From the NCBI RefSeq assembly GCF_002075345.1, contig NZ_NAEW01000009.1:62001-126000 (forward strand): a stretch of DNA of 64,000 nt, given 5' to 3'. The stretch's first letter is position 1. Each line of letters starts with the position of its first letter. A program made the translations under genes and the position numbers. The DNA is from Citrobacter braakii (GTDB taxonomy: Bacteria > Pseudomonadota > Gammaproteobacteria > Enterobacterales > Enterobacteriaceae). The notes beneath the pieces are model-generated. The model was not told the origin of the DNA. It made no database searches and saw only the letters and a list, made by a program, of their open reading frames with translations. This document shows positions 37,983 to 48,074 of the stretch, one piece after another.

Positions 37983-38690
37983 TTATTTTGGGCCAGCGAG
38001 AAGCTCGCTGAGGCTTATGGTCTTTGACCCTATGATATCGTCAAAACAGCTTAATAACTTTCCGATTTGCTGAGGATTCAGTGCCTGTTTGTGCTGTGTC
38101 TTATTGGCGGGGAGGGCCTTGCGCACAGGCCAGACAGGATCACTATCAGCTCTAAGTGTTGCGACTGCTAACTCGAAAACTGATGAAATGGTTCGACGAG
38201 CTTCAGCGGCAACGGTCGGAGCGCCGCGCTTAGCCGTTTCCTGAAGAATTTTAAGGATGTGGTGTGGAGTGATCTCTCTGACTGGGAGCTTACCGGTTGC
38301 GGGAAAAACTACTCGTTCAAGCATATCAAGTCGGCGCGTTTTGGTGATTTCGGCCCAGTCTTTCATCTGCAACCACTCTTTTGCGATTAGCTCAAAGGTG
38401 TTGGATGCGTCGTTGACCTTGCGAATCTTATCTAACTGACTAGCCTGTGTCGGACTAACTCCATCCGTGACTTGTTTACGCGCTTGCTCACATTTCTCGC
38501 GAGCTTCGGCAAGTTTGACTGTCGGGTTCTCACCCAGCGCAAACATGCTGGATTTACCGTTGAGTCTAAACCGATAGCACCATGCCTTTTTGCCATTGGG
38601 TTTCACTTCGAGGTAGAGACCGTTGAAGTCATTGAGACGATAGAGTTTTTCTTTAGGCTTGGCAGTGCGTATCAGTGAACCTAACGAGCC
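37983..38690 (-). pseudogene. P4-type prophage integrase, N-terminal remnant
   Basis: The frame encodes the arm-binding N-terminal domain (AKPKEKLYRLNDFNGLYLEV then KPNGKKAWCYRF) and the core-binding domain up to LNPQQIGKL. It ends ~210 residues in, before the catalytic domain with the R-H-R-Y residues; complete members have ~400 residues. The N-terminus is also damaged: the usual SLTDT-x-I-RTAKP start appears only across two frames, and no good start codon is left. It marks an old integration, now lacking its element. Confidence 0.85.
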
Positions 38691-38812
38691 TTGTTTGTTT
38701 ATTATACCGTTATCGTATCCACTAAAAATGAAGATGGCAGAATGTTGTGCTCATCCACGTACTCATTTTTGACTGTGTCGTTACGAGATGGATTTACACT
38801 CTATGAAATGAG

Positions 38813-38838
38813 AAAATCCACGCAATTGCGTGGATTTT
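38813..38838. terminator. Bidirectional intrinsic terminator after ychF
   Basis: A perfect palindrome built from AAAATCCACGCAA and its complement, with A and T flanks on both sides, 59 bp beyond the ychF stop on the minus strand. Confidence 0.8.
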
Positions 38839-38896
38839 ATAGACTTTTTCGATATTCATGAGATTTGATGAAACCTCATGAGACGAGAAGTTTTAT

Positions 38897-39991
38897 TTAG
38901 ACGTTGAACAGGAAGTTCATCACATCACCATCTTTAACGATGTAATCTTTACCTTCTGCACGCATCTTACCGGCTTCTTTCGCACCTTGTTCACCTTTAT
39001 AGGTGATGAAATCTTCAAACGCGATGGTTTGTGCGCGGATAAAGCCTTTCTCGAAGTCAGTATGAATTTTACCCGCCGCCTGTGGAGCCGTTGCGCCAAC
39101 AGGAATGGTCCACGCACGAACTTCTTTCACGCCAGCGGTGAAGTAGGTCTGCAGGTTCAGCAGTTCGTAACCAGCGCGGATTACGCGGTTCAGACCAGGT
39201 TCTTCCAGACCCATTTCAGCCATGAATTCTTCACGGTCAGCATCATCGAGTTCTGCGATGTCAGCTTCAACGGCAGCGCAAACTGCAACAACCACGGAGC
39301 CTTCAGCTGCGGCGATTTCACGCACTTTATCGAGGTATGGGTTGTTTTCAAAACCGTCTTCGTTGACGTTGGCGATATACATCGTTGGCTTCAACGTCAG
39401 GAAGCTCAGGTATTTGATAGCCGCTTTGTCTTCATCGGTCAGCGTTTTCAACGCACGCAGCATGCCAGCGTTTTCCAGCTGTGGCAGGCATTTTTCCAGT
39501 GCAGCCAGTTCCGCTTTAGCGTCTTTATCGCCGCCTTTAGCCTTCTTCTGTACGCGATGGATAGCGCGCTCACAGGTATCCAGGTCAGACAGCGCCAGTT
39601 CGGTATTGATAACCTCAATGTCGTCAGCCGGATCCACTTTGTTATTAACGTGGATGATGTTGTCGTTTTCAAAGCAGCGAACCACGTGGCCGATAGCTTC
39701 GGTTTCACGGATGTTAGTCAGGAACTGGTTACCCAGACCTTCGCCTTTGGACGCGCCTTTTACCAGACCGGCAATGTCGACGAATTCCATCGTTGTTGGC
39801 AGGATACGCTGCGGTTTGACGATTTCGGCCAACTGATCCAGACGCGGATCGGGCATCGGGACAACACCTGTGTTCGGCTCGATAGTACAGAACGGGAAGT
39901 TTGCCGCTTCAATACCCGCTTTTGTGAGCGCGTTGAACAGGGTGGATTTGCCTACGTTTGGCAAACCGACGATACCGCATTTGAATCCCAT
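38897..39991 (-). CDS. ychF: YchF (OLA1-type) ribosome-associated ATPase/GTPase
   Basis: A 364-residue member of the Obg family, nearly identical to E. coli YchF. G1 [12 protein letters not shown] at residues 8-19, G3 DIAGLVKGA, a coiled-coil middle and a C-terminal TGS-like domain ([17 protein letters not shown]). The family prefers ATP over GTP, binds ribosomes and is a negative regulator of the oxidative stress response. Its partner pth lies 115 bp upstream on the same strand, as in E. coli. Confidence 0.97.
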   Translation of the reverse strand: MGFKCGIVGLPNVGKSTLFNALTKAGIEAANFPFCTIEPNTGVVPMPDPRLDQLAEIVKPQRILPTTMEFVDIAGLVKGASKGEGLGNQFLTNIRETEAIGHVVRCFENDNIIHVNNKVDPADDIEVINTELALSDLDTCERAIHRVQKKAKGGDKDAKAELAALEKCLPQLENAGMLRALKTLTDEDKAAIKYLSFLTLKPTMYIANVNEDGFENNPYLDKVREIAAAEGSVVVAVCAAVEADIAELDDADREEFMAEMGLEEPGLNRVIRAGYELLNLQTYFTAGVKEVRAWTIPVGATAPQAAGKIHTDFEKGFIRAQTIAFEDFITYKGEQGAKEAGKMRAEGKDYIVKDGDVMNFLFNV

Positions 39992-40106
39992 GTTTAAATC
40001 ACCTTAATCTTTTGATATTCAACCTGTTATGGAAAACAGATTGTAGAAAAGTAAATAACTCTGCCTATTATACACAGCACGCGAGAAAAATGCCGCACAT
40101 CGCTGC

Positions 40107-40691
40107 TTATTGCGCTTTAAAGGTGTGTAACCGGCTCGTTGCCTTGGTCAGGCCATCTTTGAATAAAATCTCGGTACAACGTGCCGCTTCGTCAATTGCT
40201 TCATCAATTAACTTCTGTTCTGAAACAGGCGGTTTGCCTAAAACAAATCCGACAACTTTGTTTTTATCACCCGGATGACCAATTCCCACGCGTAAACGAT
40301 GAAAGTTGGGGTTATTGCCCAACTTGCTGATGATGTCTTTCAGGCCATTATGTCCGCCATGACCGCCACCGAGCTTAAATTTTGCCACGCCAGGCGGCAG
40401 GTCTAATTCGTCGTGCGCGACCAAAATTTCATCGGGGTTGATACGATAAAAACTGGCCATCGCACTCACTGCCTTGCCGCTGAGATTCATAAATGTGGTC
40501 GGTACCAGCAAACGGACATCTTCCCCTTCGAGCGTTACTCTGGAGGTGTAGCCGAAGAATTTCGGCTCATCACGCAGGGGCGCGCGTAATCTCTCTGCCA
40601 GTAAATCGACATACCATGCGCCTGCGTTATGTCGCGTTGCCGCATACTCTGCGCCGGGGTTCGCCAGGCCGACAATCAATTTAATCGTCAC
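40107..40691 (-). CDS. pth: Peptidyl-tRNA hydrolase
   Basis: A 194-residue enzyme that releases peptides from prematurely dropped peptidyl-tRNA. Conserved catalytic and binding residues: [17 protein letters not shown] (His-20, Asn), [10 protein letters not shown] (Asn-68), [11 protein letters not shown] (Asp-93) and [12 protein letters not shown] (His-113). The start is GTG at 40691, as in E. coli, which gives the exact E. coli length; an in-frame extension of eight codons is not supported. Same strand as ychF. Confidence 0.97.
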   Translation of the reverse strand: MTIKLIVGLANPGAEYAATRHNAGAWYVDLLAERLRAPLRDEPKFFGYTSRVTLEGEDVRLLVPTTFMNLSGKAVSAMASFYRINPDEILVAHDELDLPPGVAKFKLGGGHGGHNGLKDIISKLGNNPNFHRLRVGIGHPGDKNKVVGFVLGKPPVSEQKLIDEAIDEAARCTEILFKDGLTKATSRLHTFKAQ

Positions 40692-40715
40692 GTGTTTTGT
40701 CCTGAGTGTTTCCAT

Positions 40716-40965
40716 AAACGACGTGTAGTTTACTGTCTGACGCTGCTCTTGACAAAAAACTGCGTTCTAATCGCCAAAAACTGAATAATTGCACAAATGG
40801 ACTATTAGAAATTGAGTATGTTCAGTAGCTTATTTGTAAAGTTTTGTTGCGTGAGTGTTTGTAATTGTGATCGCTCCCGCACTTGCGAACGGCAGTGTTG
40901 TCTATACTTTACACATAAGGATTAGGGGTATTCCCTGTAGCAACCCAAAGTTCCGGAGGTGACAC
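40716..40965. promoter_or_regulatory. Divergent pth-ychH control region
   Basis: TGTGATCGCTCCCGCAC near 40867 could be one half of a CRP-type site, in line with CRP control of ychH in E. coli (from memory). TATACTTTA near 40904 looks like the ychH -10 region. CCGGAGG at 40953-40959 is the ychH ribosome site. Confidence 0.45.
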
Positions 40966-41247
40966 ATGAAACGCAAAAACGCTTCGTTACTCGGTAACGT
41001 GCTCATGGCTTTAGGGTTGGTGGTGATGGTGGGGGGGGTTGGTTACTCTATTTTAAACCAATTGCCGCAATTTAATCTGCCACAGTTTTTCGCACATGGT
41101 GCCGTGCTCAGTATTTTTGTAGGTGGTGTTCTGTGGTTGGCGGGAGCCAGAGTGGGCGGGCACGAGCAAATCAGTGACCGTTACTGGTGGGTACGCCATT
41201 ATGACAAACGCTGTCGTCGCGGTGATACCACTCATCGTCATAACTAA
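40966..41247 (+). CDS. ychH: YchH, stress-induced inner membrane protein
   Basis: A 93-residue membrane protein with two hydrophobic segments (~residues 10-30 and 42-60: LALGLVVMVGGVGYSIL-type and AVLSIFVGGVLWLAGARVGG). Matches E. coli YchH (DUF2583), which is induced by catabolite, oxidative and acid stress and during biofilm growth. The molecular function is unknown. Strong CCGGAGG ribosome site. In E. coli the next gene is dauA; here a 5-kb module is inserted between them. Confidence 0.9.
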   Translation: MKRKNASLLGNVLMALGLVVMVGGVGYSILNQLPQFNLPQFFAHGAVLSIFVGGVLWLAGARVGGHEQISDRYWWVRHYDKRCRRGDTTHRHN

Positions 41248-41285
41248 ATCGTTTCCCGGTAGAGAGGGCTGCGGTTTGAATACAA

Positions 41286-41309
41286 AGTCCTGGTTGAAAA
41301 ACCAGGACT
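41286..41309. terminator. Stem-loop between convergent ychH and aspartokinase genes
   Basis: AGTCCTGGTT / AACCAGGACT, a perfect 10-bp stem with a four-base loop. It lies 38 bp after ychH and 62 bp after the end of the aspartokinase gene. Without a long T run on either side, it may be a weak bidirectional terminator. Confidence 0.6.
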
Positions 41310-41371
41310 CTGCTTGTTCATTATCCTTGCATAGAACGCACTTTTATATTCGCTACGGAATATAAGAAACG

Positions 41372-42733
41372 TTATTCGAATAACCGATAATGTAACGTTT
41401 TAACCGCGCTATCCGCGTCTTCAGCGGGCAACAGGAAACACAGGTTGTCATTTGACGCGCCGTGGCAAATCATTCGCACCGTATGCTCTTCAAGCCAGGC
41501 AAAAACGTCTTTGCAAACACCCGCCGCCTGAGTCAGTCGATTCCCCACCAAAGTCACCAATGCCAGTCCGGTTTCCACTTCCACACGACAGTGGGAGGAT
41601 AATGCGGTAAACAATGCGCTGGTCAGTATATGATTTTCACCTGAGGTTGCGTGAGTCGCGTCCAGCGCCAGCGCAATACTGTTTTCTGAGGTTGTAACCA
41701 AATCCACCGTGACCGCGTGGCGAGCTAAAATGGCGAAGGACTGCGCCAGGAAAGAACCGGACGGTTGTGTCTCCAGACTATGTAATCGCAACAGCGTCTG
41801 TTTACGGCGCACGGCAAGCGCACGATAGCGAGGTGGGTTGTCGGTGGTGTTATGCACCAGCGTACCACCGGCAGCCGTATCCTTACTTGAGCCAACAAAG
41901 ACCGGAATGCTTTTACGCATTGCCGGAAGCAGCGTAGCCGGGTGGAGGACCTTCGCACCAAAGGCGGCCATATCGCTGGCCTCGGAAAATGAGATGTGGT
42001 CAATCCGTTTGGCCCGCGGCGCAATACGCGGATCGGTGGTGTAGATCCCTGCGACATCGGTCCAGATGTCCACGCGTGCGGCGTGAAGCGCCTCACCGAG
42101 AAGCGTCGCCGTGTAATCACTACCACCGCGTCCCAGCGTAGTGGTATGCCCTGCGGCATCCCGGCCGATAAACCCCTGGGTCACCATAATCGCTTGCTCA
42201 AGACGAGGGCGCAGGTGAGTCTCCACCAGGTGGTGCAAGGTACCGAGTTCGGGTTCGGCGCAGCCGAAACTGGAGTTGGTACGCATCACGCTGCGGGCGT
42301 CAAACCACCCGGCCTCGGCATGCCGTTCACGTAAGACTTCAGTAAACAGTAAAGAGGACATCAGCTCGCCGTGACTGACCAATTCATCGCTTAGCGCATC
42401 AGACGGTGAAACGGTCGCCGTTTGTGCAAGATGGCGGATGTTGTTGAGAAGATTATCGATTTCCGTGCTGATAACGGACGGCTGCTTCAGGCGGGAAATA
42501 ATGTTGTATTGGATGGCGCGTAAGGTCTCAAGCTTATCTAATTGTTGATGCGTTTCCAGACCTTCAGAAAGCTCGACCAGTAAGTTTGTAACGCCTGCTG
42601 AAGCAGACAGTACGACTAAACGGACATCTTGATCAGCAAGGACAATGCTGGCGCTTCGGTTCATCGCATCAAAATCAGCGACGCTGGTGCCGCCAAATTT
42701 GGCAACGACGGATGGTGGATAAATGCGAGTCAT
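41372..42733 (-). CDS. Second LysC-type aspartokinase, linked to diaminopropane synthesis
   Basis: A 453-residue monofunctional aspartokinase that phosphorylates aspartate, the first step to aspartate semialdehyde. Catalytic motifs SVVAKFGGTSVADFDAM, TLGRGGSDYTATLL and WTDVAGIYTTDPR are as in LysC, followed by two ACT domains. It is like E. coli LysC throughout but too divergent to be the orthologue. At four positions known from lysine-insensitive E. coli LysC mutants (E250, M318, G323, T352; recalled) it has D, T, S and A. Divergent from dat-ddc, which uses the aspartate-derived 2,4-diaminobutyrate. Its leader holds a piece resembling the lysine riboswitch. I infer a dedicated, lysine-insensitive precursor supply. 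Confidence 0.9.
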   Translation of the reverse strand: MTRIYPPSVVAKFGGTSVADFDAMNRSASIVLADQDVRLVVLSASAGVTNLLVELSEGLETHQQLDKLETLRAIQYNIISRLKQPSVISTEIDNLLNNIRHLAQTATVSPSDALSDELVSHGELMSSLLFTEVLRERHAEAGWFDARSVMRTNSSFGCAEPELGTLHHLVETHLRPRLEQAIMVTQGFIGRDAAGHTTTLGRGGSDYTATLLGEALHAARVDIWTDVAGIYTTDPRIAPRAKRIDHISFSEASDMAAFGAKVLHPATLLPAMRKSIPVFVGSSKDTAAGGTLVHNTTDNPPRYRALAVRRKQTLLRLHSLETQPSGSFLAQSFAILARHAVTVDLVTTSENSIALALDATHATSGENHILTSALFTALSSHCRVEVETGLALVTLVGNRLTQAAGVCKDVFAWLEEHTVRMICHGASNDNLCFLLPAEDADSAVKTLHYRLFE

Positions 42734-42806
42734 AACAATCTCATATCAGGGCGCCATAAAAGTATGGCTAGAAAATTTTCATTCTCGGCATAAGGGGAAA
42801 CGGTGT

Positions 42807-42869
42807 TCGCCTTACGAAATGTCCGCCCGCGAACATTTCTGCTGACAACCCAGGGAATTCCTGTTGTCG
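42807..42869 (-). ncRNA. Partial lysine-riboswitch-like leader (relic)
   Basis: On the minus strand, 75-140 bases upstream of the aspartokinase start, CCCTGGGTTGTCA-CAGAA-GTTCGC and GGAC/GGGC-TTTCG match the P4-P5 part of the E. coli lysC riboswitch as I remember it. The P5 hairpin AAATGTTCGC...GGACATTT is intact. The conserved 5' half (AGAGG-GCG, GGAGGAGCC, GCCGAGG) is not recognisable, so lysine binding seems unlikely. Confidence 0.55.
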
Positions 42870-43344
42870 AAAACGCGTGTCGCCTGTACGCGTTACCGGG
42901 TGCTGCGCATTAATTTTATTTACATAGCCTGCAAATAAGCGCGCCATACTAAGTGATTTATATTTAGGGATCGACTTTTTTATTCGATTTATCGACAAAT
43001 AAGTGAAAAATCATGTCGTAACAAGAAAACGCGTACATTATTAATGGTAAAAACGTGTAAAAAAATAATAAAAACATGAAAATTACATGGTTTTTATAAC
43101 ATCGTATGCGTTGCAATTGGCTACGGTAATTGTTAATTAAATAGATATATTTCTTTAGGATTTCGTAATGAAGGGTGGCTGTTACACTTTGAATTATAAA
43201 GAAAAAACACCCGCTAAATGTGTTGAAAAATAAATGATTGAGTCCAGGGCTAAAACAACATATATTAGCCGCGCTTTTTTACAGGTAACCCTTATAACCA
43301 TTTATTCAATCAGGCGTTAATCTACACCTGGTTGTAGGAGTGAT
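42870..43344. promoter_or_regulatory. Divergent aspartokinase / dat control region
   Basis: Nearly 500 bp, AT-rich between 42960 and 43260. The aspartokinase-side half contains hairpins ACGCGT...ACGCGT (~42870-42892) and TTATTT...AAATAA. The dat ribosome site is TAGGAG at 43336-43341. No clear operator was recognised. Confidence 0.4.
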
Positions 43345-44730
43345 ATGATGACGGATAAAGTCCGTATTGATACTTTAAGTGCTAATTCATTACCACAGAG
43401 CAATGATACCTTTTTAGCAAGACAGGCTGAGTTTGAATCTAATGTCCGCAGCTATCCACGTAAACTGCCATTAGCGATTGCTAAAGCGCAGGGCGTCTGG
43501 ATTACTGACGTAGAAAATAATCAATATCTTGATTGCCTGGCAGGTGCCGGAACCCTGGCGCTTGGTCATAATCATCCTGAAGTGCTGCAGAGCATTCAAA
43601 GTGTCATCACAAGCGGCTTACCGTTACATACGCTTGACCTTACCACACCGTTAAAAGATGAATTCTCATCGTATTTACTTTCTTTATTACCGGGCCAGGG
43701 CAAAGAGTATTGCCTGCAGTTCACCGGGCCGTCCGGTGCCGATGCCGTTGAAGCGGCGCTGAAGCTGGCGAAGAAAGTTACCGGCCGTTCCAGCATCATC
43801 AGCTTCTCCGGTGGCTACCACGGGATGACCCACGGCGCGCTGTCCGTGACCGGCAACTTGTCGCCGAAAGAAGCCGTCAGCAACATGATGGCGGAAGTGC
43901 AGTTTATGCCGTATCCGCATCAGTACCGTTGCCCGCTGGGTATTGGCGGCGACGCTGGCGTCAAAGCATTGACCTACTACTTCGAAAACCTGATCAACGA
44001 CGTTGAGAGTGGCGTGCGTAAACCGGCTGCCGTGATCCTTGAAGCGGTGCAGGGCGAAGGCGGGGTAAACCCGGCTCCGATCGAGTGGCTGCAGCGTATT
44101 CGTAAAGTGACCCAGGAACATGGCATTCTGCTGATTATCGATGAAGTTCAGGCTGGCTTCGCGCGCACGGGTAAACTGTTCGCCTTCGAACACGCCGGTA
44201 TTGAGCCGGATATCATCGTGATGTCCAAAGCGGTTGGCGGCGGTCTGCCACTGGCGGTACTGGGCATTAAAAAGCAGTTCGATGCGTGGGCCCCGGGCCA
44301 CCACACTGGCACCTTCCGCGGCAACCAACTGGCGATGGCGACCGGTCTGACAACGCTGAAAATCCTCAAAGACGACAAGATTGCCGATAAAGTTGCTGCC
44401 CAGGGCGAGTGGCTGAAAGGCAAACTGACTGACCTGCAGAAACGTTACCCGGTTATCGGCCAGGTACGTGGTCTGGGCCTGATGATTGGTCTGGAAATCG
44501 TTAAGCCGAACGAAGCGCAGGATCACATGGGCTGCTACCCGGCCGATGGCGAGCTTTCCGCGCTGCTGCAGAAAAAATGTTTCGAAAACGGCCTGATTCT
44601 TGAGCGTGGCGGCCGTAACGGTTGCGTACTGCGTCTGCTGCCGTCTCTGTTGATCACCAACGCAGAGCTGGAGATTTTCCTCGATAAATTCGAAAATGCC
44701 CTGCTGGGCGCTGGCGTGAAGCCGGTTTAA
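43345..44730 (+). CDS. dat: 2,4-Diaminobutyrate:2-oxoglutarate 4-aminotransferase
   Basis: A 461-residue class III PLP aminotransferase that forms L-2,4-diaminobutyrate from aspartate semialdehyde and glutamate. Motifs: [30 protein letters not shown], the PLP Asp in [16 protein letters not shown], and the Schiff-base Lys in [13 protein letters not shown]. Sequence and length match Dat of Acinetobacter and enterics. Two adjacent ATGs are possible (43345 or 43348). ddc follows after 15 bp, making the two-gene diaminopropane operon. Confidence 0.94.
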   Translation: MMTDKVRIDTLSANSLPQSNDTFLARQAEFESNVRSYPRKLPLAIAKAQGVWITDVENNQYLDCLAGAGTLALGHNHPEVLQSIQSVITSGLPLHTLDLTTPLKDEFSSYLLSLLPGQGKEYCLQFTGPSGADAVEAALKLAKKVTGRSSIISFSGGYHGMTHGALSVTGNLSPKEAVSNMMAEVQFMPYPHQYRCPLGIGGDAGVKALTYYFENLINDVESGVRKPAAVILEAVQGEGGVNPAPIEWLQRIRKVTQEHGILLIIDEVQAGFARTGKLFAFEHAGIEPDIIVMSKAVGGGLPLAVLGIKKQFDAWAPGHHTGTFRGNQLAMATGLTTLKILKDDKIADKVAAQGEWLKGKLTDLQKRYPVIGQVRGLGLMIGLEIVKPNEAQDHMGCYPADGELSALLQKKCFENGLILERGGRNGCVLRLLPSLLITNAELEIFLDKFENALLGAGVKPV

Positions 44731-44745
44731 ACGGAGTTGGATCGA

Positions 44746-46209
44746 ATGTCAGACGTAAATCCGATTCTGTCCGGCTCGGCACAAAGCATTGCTGCCTACC
44801 AGGACGCGATCGAGCAGAGTACGCAAGCGGTCGTTGAATGGTTGAAGCAACCTGAGATGTATCAGGGCAAAACCGTTGAGCAACTGCGCGAACGTATCAA
44901 CCTGAATTTTACGTCTCAGGGCCTGGGCAACCAGGCCGCTATTGAGCGTGCGGTTGAATACTTTCTGAAAGACAGCTTGTTGGTTCACCATGCGCAGTGC
45001 GTGGCGCACCTGCACTGCCCGAGCCTGGTGATTAGCCAGGCGGCAGAAGTGCTGATCAACGCCACCAACCAGAGTATGGACTCCTGGGATCAGAGCCCGT
45101 CGGCGACCATCATTGAGATCAAACTGATCGAATGGTTGCGTGAGCAGGTGGGCTATGCGGCAGGCGATGCGGGCGTGTTCACCAGCGGTGGCACCCAGAG
45201 CAACCTGATGGGCCTGATGCTGGCGCGCGACGCCTTTTTTGCCCGCCAGGGGCATTCCATTCAGCAGAATGGTCTGACCGGCGACCTGAGCAAAATCAAA
45301 GTATTTTGCTCTGAAAGCGCGCACTTCTCTGTGCAGAAGAACATGGCGCTGATGGGGCTGGGTTACCGTTCCGTCACCCAGGTGAAGACTGATGCGTTCT
45401 CACGCATGGATCTGGCTGACCTGAAAGACAAGCTGGCCCAGGCGAAAGCCAACGGCGAACAGGTGATGGCGATTGTCGCCACTGCGGGTACTACCGATGC
45501 GGGTGCGATCGACCCGTTAGCGGACATTGCGGCGCTGGCGGCAGAACACCAGATCTGGATGCATGTGGATGCAGCATGGGGCGGGGCGTTACTGCTTTCT
45601 GAGCAGTATCGTCACTTCCTGAACGGCCTTGAACTGGCGGATTCTGTGACGCTGGACTTCCACAAACAGTTCTTCCAGACCATCAGCTGCGGCGCGTTCC
45701 TGCTGAAAGACGCGCGTCATTACGAGCTGATGCGTTACCAGGCGGCGTACCTGAACTCTGATTTTGATGAAGAGGCGGGCGTACCGAATCTGGTGTCGAA
45801 ATCGCTGCAGACCACGCGCCGTTTTGACGCGCTGAAGCTGTGGATGGGTCTCGAAGCGCTGGGCAAAAAGCAGTATGCCGAAATCATTGATAACGGCGTA
45901 ACGCTGGCGCGTGATGTGGCTGCGTTTGTGAAAACTCAGCCACACCTGGAACTGGTGATGGAGCCGCAGCTGGCAAGCGTGCTGTTCCGTTTCCGTCCGC
46001 ACAGTGACGACATGGCGTTCGTTGCGCTGTTGAACCAGCGTATTGGCGACGTTCTGCTGGCTTCTGGTAGCGCCAACGTTGGCGTGACCGAAGCAGATGG
46101 CGTAACCTGCCTGAAGCTGACGCTGCTGAACCCCACGGTGTGTCTGGAGGATGTCAAAGTCCTGCTGGCAAGCGTGAAAGCGACAGCTGAGCAACTGCTG
46201 AACGCGTAA
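44746..46209 (+). CDS. ddc: L-2,4-diaminobutyrate decarboxylase
   Basis: A 487-residue group II PLP decarboxylase that converts L-2,4-diaminobutyrate to 1,3-diaminopropane. Features: QSMDSWDQSPSATIIE, GVFTSGGTQSNLMGL, MHVDAAWGGALL with the PLP-binding Asp, and the Schiff-base Lys in LDFHKQFFQTISCG. The ATG at 44746 follows CGGAG by nine bases; a TTG three codons earlier is in frame. Last gene of the dat-ddc operon, followed by a strong terminator. The product is a polyamine that supports growth and surface behaviour in Acinetobacter. Confidence 0.94.
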   Translation: MSDVNPILSGSAQSIAAYQDAIEQSTQAVVEWLKQPEMYQGKTVEQLRERINLNFTSQGLGNQAAIERAVEYFLKDSLLVHHAQCVAHLHCPSLVISQAAEVLINATNQSMDSWDQSPSATIIEIKLIEWLREQVGYAAGDAGVFTSGGTQSNLMGLMLARDAFFARQGHSIQQNGLTGDLSKIKVFCSESAHFSVQKNMALMGLGYRSVTQVKTDAFSRMDLADLKDKLAQAKANGEQVMAIVATAGTTDAGAIDPLADIAALAAEHQIWMHVDAAWGGALLLSEQYRHFLNGLELADSVTLDFHKQFFQTISCGAFLLKDARHYELMRYQAAYLNSDFDEEAGVPNLVSKSLQTTRRFDALKLWMGLEALGKKQYAEIIDNGVTLARDVAAFVKTQPHLELVMEPQLASVLFRFRPHSDDMAFVALLNQRIGDVLLASGSANVGVTEADGVTCLKLTLLNPTVCLEDVKVLLASVKATAEQLLNA

Positions 46210-46225
46210 GCAATAAGCTGATTAT

Positions 46226-46259
46226 AAAAATGGCTCCCACACACGGGAGCCATTTTTTT
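46226..46259 (+). terminator. Intrinsic terminator of dat-ddc
   Basis: ATGGCTCCC / GGGAGCCAT stem with five-base loop followed by T7, 17 bp after the ddc stop. Confidence 0.92.
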
Positions 46260-46306
46260 GCCTGTCATTTGTAGTCCGGCGGCGCTTCGCCTGGCTGGGC
46301 TACACG

Positions 46307-47989
46307 TCAGCTGATATCTGCCAGCGCGGCGTCTTTATTCGGGAAGAACGTCAGGCGTCCGGCAATCGGCTGAATGCCCGCGCGCGCCATGGTTCGTAAC
46401 GGCTGGAATTCCAGATTACTGATCCGCAGTTCACACCCTTCCGGGAGGCGTTTTACAAAACGCTGGAAAGCGTCCAGACCACCGGCATCCAGTACCGGGA
46501 CCGCGTCCCACTTCAAGACCACAATACGTTTACCTGCAATACGCGATTCGAGATCGGTAAATAATCCCTCCGCAGCGGCAAAGAAAAGTGGGCCAATAAC
46601 GCGCAGCACCAGCACATCGTCAGGTACGTCTACGTTGACCGGCGCCAGACGCGTCATGCGCGCGATACGACGCATAAACAGCAGGGAGGCGAGAACGATA
46701 CCGACGCTGATGGCGATCACCATGTCGAATAGCACCGTCAGCGACATACACATAAGCATGACAATGATGTCGTCTTTTGGCGCATGACGCAGCAGATCCA
46801 CCACTTTATGCGCTTCACTCATGTTCCATGCCACCATCAGCAGCAGGGCGGCCATGGCGGAAAGCGGTAACCAGGAAAGCAGCGGCGCAAGCACCAGCAG
46901 GGCAAGGATCACCAGAATCGCGTGGATGACCGCTGAAATTGGTGAGGTCGCCCCGGCGCGGACGTTTGCCGCAGAACGGGCAATTGCCGCCGTGGCGGTG
47001 ATACCACCGAAGAACGGTGCCACGATGTTACCCAGGCCCTGGCCAATCAGCTCACTGTTGGCTTTATGCTTGGTGCCAGTCATCCCATCAAGTACGACGG
47101 CGCACAGTAGAGATTCAATCGCCCCGAGCATCGCCATGGAGAAGGCGGCTGGTAACAGCGCCTGTAACGAACTCCAGCTCAGGGTAAAGTTTGACTCCGG
47201 CATGTCCCACGGTAATACCAGTTGCGGCAGCAATTGCGGGATACCGTTACCCTGCGAGCCATCAGCCAGAATGTAGTGGAACTGAGAACCGATGGTGGCG
47301 ACATGGCCGCCGGTCAGGTTCACAATCCCCATTACCGCACAGCCTGCCAGCAGCGCAGGAAGGTGGCCCGGCAGTCGGATCCCCAGACGCGGCCAGAAAA
47401 TCAGGATCCCCAGCGTCACCACGCCAATTGCGGCATCGCCAACGTTGAGGGTTGGCAGGGCCATAAACAGCGCGCCGACCTTTTGCAGGTAGTGCTCCGG
47501 GACATGGGCCATTTGCAGACCGAGAAAATCTTTAATCTGCATGGTACCGATGGTGATACCAATACCCGATGTAAAACCTAACGTAACGGATACCGGGATA
47601 TATTCGATCAGGCGACCAAAACGGGCGAGGCCGAAAAGGATCAGAAATATCCCGGACATTAGCGTTGCGACCAGCAGGCCTGCCAGCCCAAACTGTTGCG
47701 ACACCGGATACAGAATCACCACGAAAGCGGCGGTTGGTCCAGATACGCTAAAACGTGAACCCCCGGTAAGGGCGATAACAATCCCAGCCACGGCTGAGGT
47801 ATACAAGCCGTACTGCGGCGCCACGCCACTGCCTATTGCCAGGGCCATCGCCAGCGGAATGGCAATGATCCCAACGGTTATCCCGGCGATCAGGTCGCGG
47901 GTAAAGCGAGAAGCGGTATATTTTTCTTTCCAACAAGCGTCGATGAGGGCGCGGAAAGGCATCACATGTGAGGAAAATAATCTGTTCAC
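46307..47989 (-). CDS. dauA: DauA (YchM), SulP-family C4-dicarboxylate transporter
   Basis: A 560-residue inner-membrane transporter that takes up aerobic C4-dicarboxylates such as succinate at acidic pH and binds acyl carrier protein through its STAS domain. The membrane part (~residues 30-420) carries [20 protein letters not shown]; the C-terminal STAS domain (~440-555) includes [17 protein letters not shown]. It is almost the same as E. coli YchM. It stands alone and is convergent with ddc. Confidence 0.96.
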   Translation of the reverse strand: MNRLFSSHVMPFRALIDACWKEKYTASRFTRDLIAGITVGIIAIPLAMALAIGSGVAPQYGLYTSAVAGIVIALTGGSRFSVSGPTAAFVVILYPVSQQFGLAGLLVATLMSGIFLILFGLARFGRLIEYIPVSVTLGFTSGIGITIGTMQIKDFLGLQMAHVPEHYLQKVGALFMALPTLNVGDAAIGVVTLGILIFWPRLGIRLPGHLPALLAGCAVMGIVNLTGGHVATIGSQFHYILADGSQGNGIPQLLPQLVLPWDMPESNFTLSWSSLQALLPAAFSMAMLGAIESLLCAVVLDGMTGTKHKANSELIGQGLGNIVAPFFGGITATAAIARSAANVRAGATSPISAVIHAILVILALLVLAPLLSWLPLSAMAALLLMVAWNMSEAHKVVDLLRHAPKDDIIVMLMCMSLTVLFDMVIAISVGIVLASLLFMRRIARMTRLAPVNVDVPDDVLVLRVIGPLFFAAAEGLFTDLESRIAGKRIVVLKWDAVPVLDAGGLDAFQRFVKRLPEGCELRISNLEFQPLRTMARAGIQPIAGRLTFFPNKDAALADIS

Positions 47990-48074
47990 AATAATGTTTC
48001 ATCCATGAGCGCATCATCTGTCAACTAAATGGCAGGTGAAGGAGGCATAAGTCATACAAATAGATGTTGCAGAT

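Noticed and set aside
38987-39997. 336-codon open frame on the plus strand
   Set aside because: It is antisense to ychF, whose protein sequence is unmistakable. The frame is open only because of ychF codon bias.
42768-42998. 76-codon minus-strand frame upstream of the aspartokinase, considered as a leader peptide
   Set aside because: It lacks lysine or aspartate codon runs and covers the riboswitch-like block, whose RNA similarity explains the conservation better.
43687-44526. 279-codon open frame on the minus strand
   Set aside because: Shadow of dat; no ribosome site and no sensible protein features.
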